This document shows positions 51,541-61,391 of a stretch of DNA of 64,000 nt, piece by piece (position 1 is the first letter of the stretch; each line of letters starts with the position of its first letter). The notes below the pieces were generated by a model. The model saw only the letters and a list, made by a program, of their open reading frames with translations, was not told the origin of the DNA and did no database searches. Made by a program: the position numbers and the translations under genes. The stretch is taken from positions 62,001-126,000 of the forward strand of contig NZ_MEDS01000001.1 in NCBI RefSeq assembly GCF_001724135.1, given 5' to 3'. The DNA is from Comamonas sp. SCN 65-56. Lineage in GTDB: Bacteria > Pseudomonadota > Gammaproteobacteria > Burkholderiales > Burkholderiaceae_C.

Positions 51541-54500
51541 GTGACCCTACACATTTGCACTTTCGAGGGCGGCCATGCCCTCGGTTCCTTTCGCGCGCAG
51601 CAGCTCGTGGCGCAACTGCAGCCCATTTGTGCCAAGGTTACGGGCGTGGCCGCTCGCCATCTGCATCTGGTGGCAGCGCGCGAGCCGCTGGACGGCACCA
51701 CGCGCGAGCGGCTGGCGTCGCTGCTCACCTATGGCGAGCCGTATCAGGGTAGCGACGAGGGCGAGACGCTCATCGTCACGCCGCGCCTGGGCACGATTTC
51801 GCCTTGGGCGTCCAAGGCCACCGACATCGCGCGCAACTGCGGCCTGGCAGTGCAGCGCGTCGAGCGCGTGACCGAGTACCGCATCGCGCTCAAGGGCGGG
51901 CTGCTGGGAGGAAAGACCGAACTGAAGAGCGAGCAGCGCACGCAGATCGCCGCGCTGCTGCACGACCGTATGACCGAATCGGTCGTTGGCTCGCGGGGCG
52001 AGGCTGAGCGGCTCTTCACCGAATTGCAGGCCGAGCCGATGGCGAGCGTGGACGTGCTCGCGCAAGGCCGTGCGGCGCTGGTGGTGGCCAACACCGCCTG
52101 GGGCCTGGCCTTGGCCGAGGACGAGATCGACTACCTGGTCTCAGCCTTCACGCAGATCGGGCGCAACCCCACGGACGTGGAGCTGATGATGTTCGCGCAG
52201 GCCAACAGCGAGCATTGCCGCCACAAGATTTTCAACGCGCAATTCACCATCGACGGCGCGGCGCAGGCGCACACCCTCTTCGGCATGATCCGCCACACCG
52301 AGGCCACGTCGGGGCAGCACACCATCATCGCCTACGCCGACAACGCCTCGGTCATGCAGGGCACGGTTGTAGAACAGTTTGAAGCCAAATCGGCATCCAG
52401 CGCAGGTGGGGCAAGCGCGAGCAGCTATCAAAAACAAGAATCTCTGCGCCACGTTTTGATGAAGGTGGAAACGCACAACCATCCCACCGCGATCTCGCCC
52501 TTCCCCGGCGCATCGACCGGCGCGGGTGGCGAAATCCGCGACGAAGGCGCGACGGGGCGCGGCTCGCGCCCCAAGGCGGGCCTCACGGGCTTCACGGTCT
52601 CCAAACTCTGGGGCAGCGAGCTGGGCAAGCCCGAGCACATCGCCAGCCCCTTGCAGATCATGACCGAGGGCCCGCTGGGCGGTGCAGCCTTCAACAACGA
52701 GTTCGGCCGCCCCAACCTCGCAGGCTACTTTCGCGAGTACGAGATGGTGGTCGATGGCGTGCAGCGCGGCTACCACAAGCCCATCATGATCGCTGGCGGC
52801 CTGGGCAGCATCGACGCACGCCTGACGAAAAAGATCGCCTTCCCGGCGGGCACGCTCTTGGTGCAACTCGGCGGCCCGGGCATGCGCATCGGCATGGGCG
52901 GTGGCGCGGCCAGTTCCATGGCCAGCGGCGCCAACGCGGCCGAGCTGGACTTTGATTCGGTGCAGCGCGGCAACCCCGAGATCGAACGGCGTGCGCAAGA
53001 GGTCATCAACCAGTGCGCGGCGCAGGGCGAGGCCAATCCCATCCTGGCGATCCATGACGTGGGCGCGGGGGGGCTCTCCAACGCCTTCCCCGAGCTGGTG
53101 AACGACGCCGGTCGCGGCGCGCGCTTTGACCTGCGCGCCGTGCCGCTTGAGGAATCGGGCCTCTCGCCGCGCGAAATATGGAGCAACGAAAGCCAGGAGC
53201 GCTACGTGCTGGCGATCGCGCCCAAATCTCTGGCGCAGTTTGAAGCCTTGTGCGCGCGCGAGCGCTGCCCCTTTGCCGTCGTCGGCGTTGCCACCGAAGA
53301 GCGCCAGCTTGTCGTCGGCGAGCTGGACTTGCCTTCCCACGCTCAACGCTCAACGCTCAACGCTCAACCTGCCGTCGACATGCCCATGGACGTGCTGCTG
53401 GGCAAGCCGCCCAAGATGCAGCGCGACGTCACCCGCGTCGCTCGCCAGGGCGCGACATTGCCGCTCGATGATCTGCCGCTGGAAAAGGCCGTCATCGAAG
53501 TCCTGGCGCACCCCACGGTCGCCAGCAAGCGCTTTCTCGTCACCATCGGCGATCGCAGCGTCGGCGGTCTCACGCACCGCGACCAGATGGTTGGCCCCTG
53601 GCAGGTGCCGGTGGCCGACGTCGCCGTCACCCTCGCCGATTACTGCGGCTTTGCCGGCGAAGCGATGGCGATGGGTGAGCGCACGCCGCTGGCCAGCCTG
53701 AATGCCCCGGCCTCCGGGCGCGTGGCGGTGGCCGAAGCCATAACCAATCTGCTGGCGGCGCCGATCGAGCTCGCGCGCGTCAAACTCAGCGCCAACTGGA
53801 TGGCCGCTTGCGGTGAGCCGGGTGAAGACGCCGCGCTGTATGACACCGTGCGCGCCGTCGGCATGGAACTGTGCCCGCAGCTCGGCATTTCCATCCCGGT
53901 GGGCAAGGACAGCTTGTCGATGCGCACGCAGTGGAGCGAGGACGGGGTGCAAAAGAAGGTGGTCTCGCCCGTCAGCCTGATCGTCACGGCGTTTGCCACG
54001 CTGGCGGATGTGCGCGGCACGCTGACGCCGCAGCTGAATGCGGACATCGAAGACAGCTCGCTCATCCTGATCGACCTGGGCCACGGCAGGATGCGCATGG
54101 GCGGCTCCATCCTCGGCGAAGTGTTGGGCGCCAGCGGCACCGAGGTGCCCGACCTGGACGATGCGCAAGACCTCAAGCGCCTGGTCGCCGCCATCAACGC
54201 CTTGCGCGCGCAGGGCCTGATCCTCGCCTACCACGACAGGAGCGACGGCGGTCTGATCGCTACTGTCGCCGAGATGGCGTTTGCCGGGCAGGTGGGCGTG
54301 GCGTTGAACGTGGACATGCTGGTGGATCAGGGCGATGGCATCACCGACGGCCGCCTGGAGAGCTACGAAGCCAAGGACTGGACCAAGCAGATCAGCGGCC
54401 GCCGCGATGTGCTGACGCTGCGCGCGCTGTTCAACGAGGAGCTGGGCGTGGTGCTGCAAATCGCTACCTCCGAGCGCGCCGCCGTGATGCAGGTGCTGCG

Positions 54501-55566
54501 CGAGCACGGCCTGATTGCCTGCAGCCACATCATCGGCAAGACCCGGCCCGAGTCCTCGCCCATGAACGCGGGCAAGGGCGAGCTGCAGGTCTGGCGCGAT
54601 GCGAAGAAAGTCTTTGGTGCGACACTGGAAAACCTGCACCAGGTGTGGGACACCGTGAGCTGGAAAATCGCCCAGGGCCGCGACAACCCCGCCTGCGCCG
54701 ACGCCGAGCATGCGGCGGCGGGCGACCCGGCAAATCCCGGCCTGCATCAGCACCTGACGTTTGACGCACAGGAAGACGTCTCCGCGCCTTTCCTGAATCT
54801 GGCCCGGCCGCGCGTCGCCGTGCTGCGCGAACAGGGCGTGAATTCACACGTCGAGATGGCCTGGGCCTTCACCGAGGCGGGGTTCGACGCGGTGGACGTG
54901 CACATGAGCGACTTGCAGGTCGGCCGCGTGAGCCTGCAAGACATGAAGGGCGTCGTCGCCTGCGGCGGCTTCAGCTATGGCGACACCTTGGGCGCGGGCG
55001 TGGGCTGGGCACGCTCCATCACCTTCAACCCGCGCTTGTCCGAGCAGTTTCAGCAGTTTTTTGACCGCAGCGACACCTTCGCGCTCGGCGTGTGCAACGG
55101 CTGCCAGATGTTTGCCGAGCTGGCCGAGATCATCCCCGGCGCCAACGCCTGGCCGCGCTTTACCACCAACCAGAGCCACCGTTTCGAGGCGCGCTTGTCC
55201 ATGGTCGAGGTGCTCGAATCGCCCAGCATCTTCTTCGCCGGCATGGCGGGTAGCCGCCTGCCCATCGTCGTCTCGCACGGCGAGGGTTACGCCAACTTCG
55301 CGCGCCGTGGCGACGCCGCCCACGTCGTGCGCGCGCTGCGTTTCGTCGACAACCACGGCCAGGTCACCGACGCCTACCCGGCCAACCCCAACGGCAGTCC
55401 CGAGGGCCTGACGGCGGTGACCACGACGGACGGGCGCTTCACCGCGATGATGCCGCACCCCGAGCGGGTGTTTCGCGCCATCCAGATGAGCTGGACGCCA
55501 GGCGATCCGTCAACCTTCAGCTCCTGGATGCGCCTGTGGCGCAACGCCCGGCGCTGGGTGAGTTGA
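51541..55566 (+). CDS. purL: phosphoribosylformylglycinamidine synthase (PurL, large type)
   Basis: A 1341-residue single-chain FGAM synthase for step four of purine synthesis. It has an N-terminal PurS-like region, two AIRS-type halves (metal/ATP motif [20 protein letters not shown]) and a C-terminal glutamine amidotransferase with nucleophile [12 protein letters not shown] and the His/Glu pair near [11 protein letters not shown] 51541 gives the family start [14 protein letters not shown] 51496 has a good ribosome binding site (AAAGG) but would add 15 unusual residues across a TAAAAT promoter element at 51509-51514. Two loops contain foreign-looking DNA: a REP-like repeat and a heptamer array. 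Confidence 0.93.
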   Translation: MTLHICTFEGGHALGSFRAQQLVAQLQPICAKVTGVAARHLHLVAAREPLDGTTRERLASLLTYGEPYQGSDEGETLIVTPRLGTISPWASKATDIARNCGLAVQRVERVTEYRIALKGGLLGGKTELKSEQRTQIAALLHDRMTESVVGSRGEAERLFTELQAEPMASVDVLAQGRAALVVANTAWGLALAEDEIDYLVSAFTQIGRNPTDVELMMFAQANSEHCRHKIFNAQFTIDGAAQAHTLFGMIRHTEATSGQHTIIAYADNASVMQGTVVEQFEAKSASSAGGASASSYQKQESLRHVLMKVETHNHPTAISPFPGASTGAGGEIRDEGATGRGSRPKAGLTGFTVSKLWGSELGKPEHIASPLQIMTEGPLGGAAFNNEFGRPNLAGYFREYEMVVDGVQRGYHKPIMIAGGLGSIDARLTKKIAFPAGTLLVQLGGPGMRIGMGGGAASSMASGANAAELDFDSVQRGNPEIERRAQEVINQCAAQGEANPILAIHDVGAGGLSNAFPELVNDAGRGARFDLRAVPLEESGLSPREIWSNESQERYVLAIAPKSLAQFEALCARERCPFAVVGVATEERQLVVGELDLPSHAQRSTLNAQPAVDMPMDVLLGKPPKMQRDVTRVARQGATLPLDDLPLEKAVIEVLAHPTVASKRFLVTIGDRSVGGLTHRDQMVGPWQVPVADVAVTLADYCGFAGEAMAMGERTPLASLNAPASGRVAVAEAITNLLAAPIELARVKLSANWMAACGEPGEDAALYDTVRAVGMELCPQLGISIPVGKDSLSMRTQWSEDGVQKKVVSPVSLIVTAFATLADVRGTLTPQLNADIEDSSLILIDLGHGRMRMGGSILGEVLGASGTEVPDLDDAQDLKRLVAAINALRAQGLILAYHDRSDGGLIATVAEMAFAGQVGVALNVDMLVDQGDGITDGRLESYEAKDWTKQISGRRDVLTLRALFNEELGVVLQIATSERAAVMQVLREHGLIACSHIIGKTRPESSPMNAGKGELQVWRDAKKVFGATLENLHQVWDTVSWKIAQGRDNPACADAEHAAAGDPANPGLHQHLTFDAQEDVSAPFLNLARPRVAVLREQGVNSHVEMAWAFTEAGFDAVDVHMSDLQVGRVSLQDMKGVVACGGFSYGDTLGAGVGWARSITFNPRLSEQFQQFFDRSDTFALGVCNGCQMFAELAEIIPGANAWPRFTTNQSHRFEARLSMVEVLESPSIFFAGMAGSRLPIVVSHGEGYANFARRGDAAHVVRALRFVDNHGQVTDAYPANPNGSPEGLTAVTTTDGRFTAMMPHPERVFRAIQMSWTPGDPSTFSSWMRLWRNARRWVS
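52371..52436 (-). repeat. REP-like interspersed repeat, copy 7 (inside purL)
   Basis: The minus strand reads TTTTGATAGCTGCTCGCGCT then TGCCCCACCTGCGCTGGATG, a clear match to the ATAGCTGCTGACGCTTGCC core. It encodes [18 protein letters not shown], a low-complexity linker before the KVETHNHP motif, so the insertion is in frame and in a variable loop. Confidence 0.6.
53341..53368 (+). repeat. heptanucleotide tandem repeat GCTCAAC x4 inside purL
   Basis: Four perfect copies of GCTCAAC, encoding part of [16 protein letters not shown] in a loop between the first and second PurL halves. The unit is not a multiple of three, so loss or gain of one copy would shift the reading frame. Confidence 0.85.
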
Positions 55567-55577
55567 TCCGTCAGCCA

Positions 55578-55604
55578 TTGAATTCGCCAGGATTGCCCTA
55601 AAAT
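55578..55604 (+). promoter_or_regulatory. probable ssrA promoter
   Basis: TTGAAT at 55578-55583 and TAAAAT at 55599-55604, 15 bases apart, end 10 bases before the tmRNA 5' end. The -10 element and its position are convincing; the spacer is short. Confidence 0.55.
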
Positions 55605-55614
55605 CGGAACCCTA

Positions 55615-55992
55615 GGGGCTGTACCGGTTTCGACGTGGGTTCGGACGCGGTGTGGTGCATGTCGAGCTTGAGTGACGCTCGTAAATCTCCATTCACAAAA
55701 GTAACTGCAAACGACGAACGTTTCGCACTCGCCGCCTAAAACCGGTGAGCCTTGCAACAGCACGCTGGCGGGCTGGGCAAGGGGGTAGCAATACCTCCAG
55801 GCTGCAAGGGAATTCACGTCAGCTGGCTGCTTGCCGGGTACCTTGGCAAGGGGTAAGAAAAAAGGGTGCTGGCCTTGTCCATAGCGTGCGTCTGCGCGAT
55901 GTGCCGGGTGAGAATCAAAACAGAACGCTAAACATGTAGATCTGCCCGAACAAGGCTTGCGGACGCGGGTTCAATTCCCGCCAGCTCCACCA
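55615..55992 (+). ncRNA. ssrA: transfer-messenger RNA (tmRNA)
   Basis: A 378-base tmRNA that rescues stalled ribosomes. The 5' end GGGGCTGTACCGGTTTCGAC and the 3' end CGGGTTCAATTCCCGCCAGC-TCCACCA form the tRNA-like domain with encoded CCA. The tag reading frame starts at the resume codon GCA (55707) and encodes ANDERFALAA before TAA (55737-55739), a tag typical of betaproteobacteria. The 3' end of ssrA is a common integration site for mobile DNA, and the accessory patch begins directly after it. Confidence 0.97.
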
Positions 55993-56253
55993 TTACCCTT
56001 ATCGGTTGGGCTTTTTTCTGCCCGGAACGCCAGTGTTGGCGCGGTTTCGGGCACCTGCCTCTTGACCGCACCCTTGCCGAACCGCCGACCCGCAGCCTCG
56101 ACGTAGCGGTTTTTCTCTCTCCGCTCTCTGCTGGCCTCTTGACCGTCCAAGTGCCGACGTCGGCTGTTTTCGGGGAGGTGAGGGCTATCGGTTGCGGTTT
56201 TCGTCTGCTCAGGCGTCGGCGACCGAGAGCGGAGACGGGCCAGTTTGGACGCC

Positions 56254-56661
56254 TCACGCCGCCTGCAAAGCGGCGATTAACGGACACTGCACCTGTCCGC
56301 TCGTGGCGCAGCAACGCACGACGAGCCCTTGCAGCGCGACTTCGATTCGACGCAGGTCGGCAAGCCGGTCACGCACATCGGCCAGCTTGCGCTCGGCCTG
56401 CTCGCGGGCCTCGGTGCAATGCGATCCATCCTCCAACTTCAGCAAGTCCGCGATCTCGTCCAGGCTGAAGCCCAGTCGCTGGGCCGATTTGATGAAGCGC
56501 ACGCGTGCCAGATCCGGCCCCCCGTAACGACGGATGCCGCCTAGAGGCCGGTCAGGCTCCTGCATCAGGCCCTTGCGCTGATAGAAGCGGATCGTCTCGA
56601 CGTTGACCCCGGCGGCATCGGCCAGGACGCCGATGGTCAGTGTTTCAGGTGGTTCGCTCAT
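56254..56661 (-). CDS. merR: mercury-responsive regulator MerR
   Basis: A 135-residue MerR-family activator-repressor. The N-terminal winged helix starts [20 protein letters not shown], and the Hg(II)-binding cysteines are in GSHCTEA (residue 78) and the C-terminal [12 protein letters not shown], as in Tn21/Tn501 MerR. Start ATG 56661 gives the family N-terminus; it is divergent from merT across a classical merO. The 261 bases between tmRNA and the merR stop contain no recognisable gene. Confidence 0.93.
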   Translation of the reverse strand: MSEPPETLTIGVLADAAGVNVETIRFYQRKGLMQEPDRPLGGIRRYGGPDLARVRFIKSAQRLGFSLDEIADLLKLEDGSHCTEAREQAERKLADVRDRLADLRRIEVALQGLVVRCCATSGQVQCPLIAALQAA

Positions 56662-56666
56662 GGCAC

Positions 56667-56697
56667 TTGACTCCGTACTTAAGTACGGAAGTAAGCT
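56667..56697 (+). promoter_or_regulatory. merO operator and mer promoter
   Basis: The -35 TTGACT (56667-56672) and -10 TAAGCT (56692-56697) are 19 bases apart, the over-long spacing that MerR corrects on binding mercury. The palindrome TCCGTACTTAAGTACGGA (56672-56689) fills the spacer. Confidence 0.9.
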
Positions 56698-56703
56698 TAA
56701 CCT

Positions 56704-57072
56704 ATGAAAACAGATCGACCAACAGAAACTCAAGGCGGCGGACGCGGCGCGCTGTTGACTGGCGGGCTTGCCGCCATCCTCGCCTCCACCTGCTGCCTCG
56801 GCCCGTTGGTGTTGATCACGCTCGGCGTTTCCGGCGCGTGGATCAGCAACTTGACGCTGCTCGAACCCTACCAGCCTCTGTTCATCGGCGCGGCGGTGGT
56901 GGCGCTCTTCTTCGCTTACCGCCGCATCTGGCGACCGGCCACGGATTGCGCACCGGGGCAGGTCTGCGCGCTTCCATCGGTCAACCGCAGCTACAGGGTG
57001 CTGTTCTGGACCGTAGTGGCGTTGGTGATTCTCGCGCTCGGGTTCCCGCTTATCGCGCCCTGGTTCTACTGA
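56704..57072 (+). CDS. merT: mercuric ion transporter MerT
   Basis: A 122-residue inner-membrane protein with three hydrophobic segments. The Cys-Cys pair in the first segment ([15 protein letters not shown], near residue 30) and the cytoplasmic-loop cysteines ([10 protein letters not shown]) are the mercury-transfer thiols. It imports Hg(II) handed over by MerP. It directly follows merO and precedes merP by 12 bases. Confidence 0.94.
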   Translation: MKTDRPTETQGGGRGALLTGGLAAILASTCCLGPLVLITLGVSGAWISNLTLLEPYQPLFIGAAVVALFFAYRRIWRPATDCAPGQVCALPSVNRSYRVLFWTVVALVILALGFPLIAPWFY

Positions 57073-57084
57073 AAGGAAGTTGTC

Positions 57085-57369
57085 ATGAAGAAGCTCATTA
57101 CGCTGGCCACATTTGCCGCCTTCGCCTCGCCCTTGTGGGCAGCGACCCAGACCGTCACTCTGTCCGTGCCCGGCATGAACTGCGCCACCTGCCCGATCAC
57201 GGTCAAGAAGGCGCTGACCAAGGTATCGGGCGTCAGCAAGACCGACGTGAATCTGGACAGCCGCGAAGCCAAGGTGACATTCGATGATGCGAAGACCAAC
57301 GCCGAAGCCCTCAAGCGCGCCACCAAGGATGCTGGTTATCCGTCGACCGTGGTGGGGAGTGCAAAGTGA
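57085..57369 (+). CDS. merP: periplasmic mercury-binding protein MerP
   Basis: A 94-residue protein with a signal peptide ([19 protein letters not shown]) and one heavy-metal-associated domain with the binding motif [15 protein letters not shown]. It scavenges Hg(II) in the periplasm and passes it to MerT. Ribosome binding site AAGGAAG. Its TGA overlaps the GTG of the next gene. Confidence 0.95.
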   Translation: MKKLITLATFAAFASPLWAATQTVTLSVPGMNCATCPITVKKALTKVSGVSKTDVNLDSREAKVTFDDAKTNAEALKRATKDAGYPSTVVGSAK

Positions 57370-57587
57370 CTGCCGTGATCTTGGAGTCGACGTTGACTTG
57401 CCCCGAGTGCGGCCACGCCAAGACCGAGACGATGCCCACAGACGCCTGCCAGTGGTTCTACGAGTGCGAGCAGTGTCACGCCGTACTCAAGCCCAAGCAG
57501 GGAGACTGCTGCGTGTACTGCTCCTACGGCACCGTGCCGTGCCCGCCGATTCAGGAGCGCGGTAAGGGGAGTTGCTGCGCCGGTTGA
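57366..57587 (+). CDS. GDCCVxC-domain protein associated with mer genes
   Basis: A 73-residue cysteine-rich cytoplasmic protein: two CxxC pairs (LTCPECGH and YECEQCH) resembling a zinc ribbon, followed by the family motif [10 protein letters not shown] and a C-terminal Cys-Cys. Proteins with this motif accompany mercury and other metal-resistance genes and may chelate the metal. The GTG start overlaps the merP stop by four bases. No merA (reductase) follows: the next gene is on the other strand. Confidence 0.85.
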   Translation: MTAVILESTLTCPECGHAKTETMPTDACQWFYECEQCHAVLKPKQGDCCVYCSYGTVPCPPIQERGKGSCCAG

Positions 57588-58064
57588 TCACCGGAACCGC
57601 AGACGTTCGCGCTGCTCGTCCCATCGCAGGGGGTTGGCGCGTCGCCCGACGCTTTCAAACGTCAAGTGCGCTGCCACGCCAGTGATGCAGGCTTCCACAA
57701 TGTCTGGAGCCAATTGCGCCAATCGTGCGATCCGGCTGGCTCGACCGAGATCGAGTCCCTCTGCCTCGGCGATCTCGGTGATCGAAGTAAACCGCCCCTC
57801 GTCCATCAGCCGCTGCCAGTGATGTGCCAGACCGAGCGCACGCATCAACGCGGTGTCCTGTGCGGCAGCCTTGATCAACTTTTCGCGGCGGGCCTCGTCC
57901 AGGAACTCCCGCGGCGGGTCGAACGGCGTGATGACCTGCTTCTTCAAGCCCCGCTTCACCAGTGTCCAGGGCACGAAGGTTTCCAGTTGTACGCCGCCAG
58001 CCGGGCTCGGCAGTTGATAAGTGACCGGATCACCCTTGAACCGACCCCGGTGCTTCTTGCTCAT
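57588..58064 (-). CDS. HTH-like partner of the serine recombinase (158 residues)
   Basis: A 158-residue protein with a helical ParB/KorB-like HTH region: HHWQRLMDEGRFTSITEIAE then AEGLDLGRASRIARLAQLAP. Small proteins of this type are found directly downstream of large serine recombinases in mobile elements; their role, perhaps directing recombination, is not established. It overlaps the next upstream gene by four bases (ATGA). Its C-terminal region is basic. Confidence 0.65.
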   Translation of the reverse strand: MSKKHRGRFKGDPVTYQLPSPAGGVQLETFVPWTLVKRGLKKQVITPFDPPREFLDEARREKLIKAAAQDTALMRALGLAHHWQRLMDEGRFTSITEIAEAEGLDLGRASRIARLAQLAPDIVEACITGVAAHLTFESVGRRANPLRWDEQRERLRFR

Positions 58065-58432
58065 GCCTCCTCCTCAAAGCGCTTAACGATCTGGCGTTGC
58101 GCCTCCCAATCGACGGGCAGCGGGTTGCGCTGGAACCAGATCAGGTTCATCCGGCGCGGCTGCCGTCCGGTCATCAGCAGTTCGAGGATGTCGGGCGCGA
58201 GCAGGCTCAGGCGCATCAGTTCGTTGGTGACCGAGGGGTGTAAGCCTTCGGCCCGGGCGATCTCCGAACCACTCTTCATCTCGCCGGTGTCCACGAGGTG
58301 CTGCCAGTAGAAACCGCGTGCCACCCCCTCCAGCAGCGTCACATCGTGGACGTGGCGGTCATCGGCGGCCACGCGCCGCGCGCCCCGGCGGCGGAATGTC
58401 AGTGGCACGAAGGTTTCCAGTGAGTCGTCCAT
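58061..58432 (-). CDS. HTH-like partner of the serine recombinase (123 residues)
   Basis: A 123-residue paralogue of the preceding protein, sharing FYWQHLVDTGEMKSGSEIAR then AEGLHPSVTNELMRLSLLAP. The start overlaps the stop of the recombinase gene by one base, so the three genes form one translation-coupled unit. Function is unknown beyond the association with recombinases. Confidence 0.65.
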   Translation of the reverse strand: MDDSLETFVPLTFRRRGARRVAADDRHVHDVTLLEGVARGFYWQHLVDTGEMKSGSEIARAEGLHPSVTNELMRLSLLAPDILELLMTGRQPRRMNLIWFQRNPLPVDWEAQRQIVKRFEEEA

Positions 58433-59455
58433 CAGGCCTCGACCTCCACCAGTTCTGCGCCGATCCCTCTCGGAGCGAACTCACCGATCAGGGCGTCCCA
58501 CCCCAGTTCCCGCCACTTCACCTTGATACCCTGCACCTCGCCGACGTGGACGAGGTCGATGCGCTCGATCATCAGGTTGGCGATGCGATGGCGCTCGACC
58601 GGGAACAACTGATCCCACACGTCGTTGAGCCGTCCCATCGCCATCACCGTGGTGGCTTCATCGACCTGTCCTCCGTCGCGCTGGATGTGGCGCACCACCG
58701 ATGCGATGGATTCGGGGCTGGTCAGCACGGTGCGGATTTGGGCCACCACTGCCGCCTCGATCTCCGGTGCAGGCAGGCGTTCGTAGCTCTTGCCCGGCGC
58801 CCCGAACCGGCTTTCCGACTTGGACACGTAGTAGTGGTACTTGCGCCCGTTCTTGCGTGAGTAGGTCGGGTACATCCGTTCGCCCGAGGGGGCGTACAGC
58901 AGGCCGCGCAGCAAGGCGTCGGTGCGCGACCGGATCTTGGTTTCCACCGACCGGGCGTGCCCATCCCTGGCCAGCACCGCGTGAACCTTGTCCCATAGTT
59001 CCCGGTCGATGATTGGCAGGTGAGCGCCGGGGTACCAGTTCCCCTTGTGCGACAACTCGCCCAGGTAGATGCGGTTGCGCAGCAGCTTGTGCAGGTACTT
59101 TTTGTCGATGCGCGTGCCGTTGCGGGTCTGGCCCTCCTGCGTCGTCCAGGCCTTGGTCGTGATGCCGTCGGCGGTGAGATTGACGGCGATCTGGGTCGGA
59201 GAGCCGATGGTCAGCATCTCCTCGAAGATACGGCGCACCACAGCCGCCTCGGTTTCGTTGATGACCAGGAGGCGGTTGTCGACGTCGTAGCCCAGGGGCG
59301 GGACACCGCCCATCCACATCCCCTTGCGCTTGGCGGCGGCGATCTTGTCGCGGATGCGCTCGCCGGTGACCTCGCGCTCAAACTGGGCAAAGGACAGCAG
59401 GACGTTGAGCATCAGCCGCCCCATCGAGGTGGTGGTGTTGAACTGCTGAACTACG
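58432..59455 (-). pseudogene. large serine recombinase lacking its catalytic domain
   Basis: About 340 residues covering the end of the resolvase domain (QQFNTTTSMGRLMLNVLLSF then AQFEREVTGERIRDKIAAAK), the recombinase domain (residues 40-150 of the visible frame), the zinc-ribbon/coiled-coil region and the C-terminus. The N-terminal 120 or so residues with the catalytic serine are absent: upstream of QQFNTT the frame enters unrelated phage tail DNA at about 59450-59457. The first ATG left is at 59424. The protein can therefore not recombine DNA. The breakpoint is sharp and no copy of the missing part is in the window. Confidence 0.8.
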
Positions 59456-59461
59456 CCTCCC

Positions 59462-59519
59462 GTCGACCACGCTTTACGCCGGGGGCTACACCCGCATCGT
59501 GTCCGGCCTGCCGGGGTAG
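59462..59519 (+). pseudogene. 3' tip of a prophage tail gene
   Basis: A plus-strand frame reading STTLYAGGYTRIVSGLPG and then a stop, four bases before the next tail gene. The rest of the gene is missing at the junction with the recombinase. The identification as a tail gene rests on its position and the TRIVSGLPG ending. Confidence 0.4.
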
Positions 59520-59522
59520 TCG

Positions 59523-61391
59523 ATGAGCAATCCCGGCGACTTGATACTAGCCGCCACGCTGCCCGAACTGAGCTTCACTGCGACCGCGATTCCAAACGCC
59601 AACGCCGCTTTGCAGTCGCCGCTAACCGCACTGACGTTCACGGCGCAGGCGGTGACACGCACGGATGTGGCACTGGTGGGCAACTTCCCGCCGCTGTCGA
59701 TGCTGGGTGAGGCACGGTACCAGTCCTACGCGGTGCGCCCGGTCACCGGTCAGTGCGCCACCTGCTGGCAGCACGCCACCGGGCACAGCACGGGAGCCGA
59801 AGATCGGCGCGAGGCCACCGTACACGAACACGCGCCCATACACGCACGCTGGCAGGGTTCTGCATCGTGGGTGGTCGGTGTGGAGAGCCGCCGTACCAGC
59901 ACCCGCGTGCGCGCGCCCCTGTCCAGACAAACTTGGTACCAGGAGGCCGCGCCGGTGCAAATCCGCGCAGGTGTGGGCCACGCCGACGCGATCCGGTTGC
60001 GCACGGCGCGCGGATCGGCCTTCGAGGAGGCCGTCCGTGCCGGGTGGCTGCGCTGGGCCATCGGGCATCAGGACGGCTGGCGCGACCGCCGACACACGGC
60101 CACTTCGCGCTTTGATGCATCGCTGCGGCACGCGGGGCGCTTCCACGCCGAGGAAATCCAGAGCGCGGTGTATCTGCGTCGCTGGTGGCGTTCGTTGTTT
60201 CAGGCAGCGATGCGTCCACTGCCGGGCCGTCATCCGTCGGTGCCGTTCGTGCCGCCGGTGGCTCCGGCCTGCTACGTGCCAAGCGCGCACCTGCTGTTCA
60301 CCGAGGACGCCGCGCAAGACGGCGACCTGTTGTTTGTCTGCGAGCCAAGCGCCACGTCGAGCGACGGGTCGGTGCTCATTCCCAATCGGAGGGTGTATTT
60401 CGTGATCAACGAGGTGACGCTGACGCGTTGGCCCGAAGGGACGCCGGTGCCGGTGCTGGGCCTGTCGCTGTCGCTGGACGCCGATTCTTGGGCGTGGGGC
60501 TTCGAAGCCACGCTGCCGCTGATCGCCGAAGCGCTGGTGGTGCCTGACGAGGGCGCGTCGCCGGTGGAGCTGATCGCTACGGTCAACGGCACCGCCTTCC
60601 ACGTGCTGGCCGAAAACCTGAGCCGCGAGCGCGTGTTCGGCGACGCCAGCATTCGCATTTCCGGGCGCGGGCGCAGCGCGGCGCTGGCCGCTCCCTACTC
60701 GCCGGTGATCGCCTTCGCCAACACCGAGCCGCGCAGCGCGCAGCAGTTGATGGAGGACGTGCTCACCTTCAACGGCATCCCGCTGGGCTGGACGGTAGAT
60801 TGGGCGCTGACCGACTGGCTGGTGCCCACCGGCGTGTTCGCCAAGCAAGGGACGTGGATCGAAGCACTGATCACCATCGTCGGTGCGGCGGGCGGCTACC
60901 TGCTGCCGCATCCGTCCGAAAAGACTCTGCGCGTGCGCCATCGCTACCCGGTGGTTCCGTGGGACTGGTGGACGGACGTGACGCCGGACTTCGTGCTGCC
61001 AGTGGACACCGTGGGGCGCGAATCGCTGCGCTGGATCGACAAGCCCGCCTACAACCGCGTGTTCGTGGCAGGCCAGGAGGCCGGTGTGCTTGGACAGGTC
61101 ACGCGCACCGGCACGGCGGGCGATGTGCTCGCGCCGATGGTGGTCGATGCGCTCATCACCCAAGCGGCGGCGGCACGCCAGCGCGGCATTGCGGTGCTGG
61201 CTGACACAGGTCGCCAGATCGAGGTCACGCTGCGCCTGCCGGTGCTGCAGGAAACCGGAATCATCGAACCGGGCGCGTTTGTCGCCTATCAGGATGGCGG
61301 CGTGGCGCGGCTGGGCATCGTGCGCTCGACGCGCATTGACGCGGGATTGCCGGAAGTCTGGCAGACCCTGGGAGTGCAGAGCTATGCATAA
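59523..61391 (+). CDS. prophage tail (baseplate hub-like) protein
   Basis: A 622-residue protein that fits the tail-assembly section of a siphovirus-like prophage. The C-terminal two thirds include a stretch like baseplate hub or distal tail proteins (TFNGIPLGWTVDWALTDWLV, then GTWIEALITIVGAAGGYLLPHPSEK), in which a hub protein locates a minitail and mimics gp27-type folds. The N-terminal third has several tryptophan- and arginine-rich repeats. No signal peptide. The following small gene overlaps by eight bases, as in tail operons. Exact structural role is inferred. Confidence 0.65.
   Translation: MSNPGDLILAATLPELSFTATAIPNANAALQSPLTALTFTAQAVTRTDVALVGNFPPLSMLGEARYQSYAVRPVTGQCATCWQHATGHSTGAEDRREATVHEHAPIHARWQGSASWVVGVESRRTSTRVRAPLSRQTWYQEAAPVQIRAGVGHADAIRLRTARGSAFEEAVRAGWLRWAIGHQDGWRDRRHTATSRFDASLRHAGRFHAEEIQSAVYLRRWWRSLFQAAMRPLPGRHPSVPFVPPVAPACYVPSAHLLFTEDAAQDGDLLFVCEPSATSSDGSVLIPNRRVYFVINEVTLTRWPEGTPVPVLGLSLSLDADSWAWGFEATLPLIAEALVVPDEGASPVELIATVNGTAFHVLAENLSRERVFGDASIRISGRGRSAALAAPYSPVIAFANTEPRSAQQLMEDVLTFNGIPLGWTVDWALTDWLVPTGVFAKQGTWIEALITIVGAAGGYLLPHPSEKTLRVRHRYPVVPWDWWTDVTPDFVLPVDTVGRESLRWIDKPAYNRVFVAGQEAGVLGQVTRTGTAGDVLAPMVVDALITQAAAARQRGIAVLADTGRQIEVTLRLPVLQETGIIEPGAFVAYQDGGVARLGIVRSTRIDAGLPEVWQTLGVQSYA

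Noticed and set aside
56000-56250. Inverted terminal repeat of a mer transposon downstream of tmRNA
   Set aside because: I looked for Tn21- or Tn5053-type ends and saw no convincing match, and no tnpA is present.
55928-56314. Minus-strand frame overlapping the end of tmRNA
   Set aside because: The ELAGIEPASASLVRAD-like text is the usual spurious translation of tRNA-like 3' ends.
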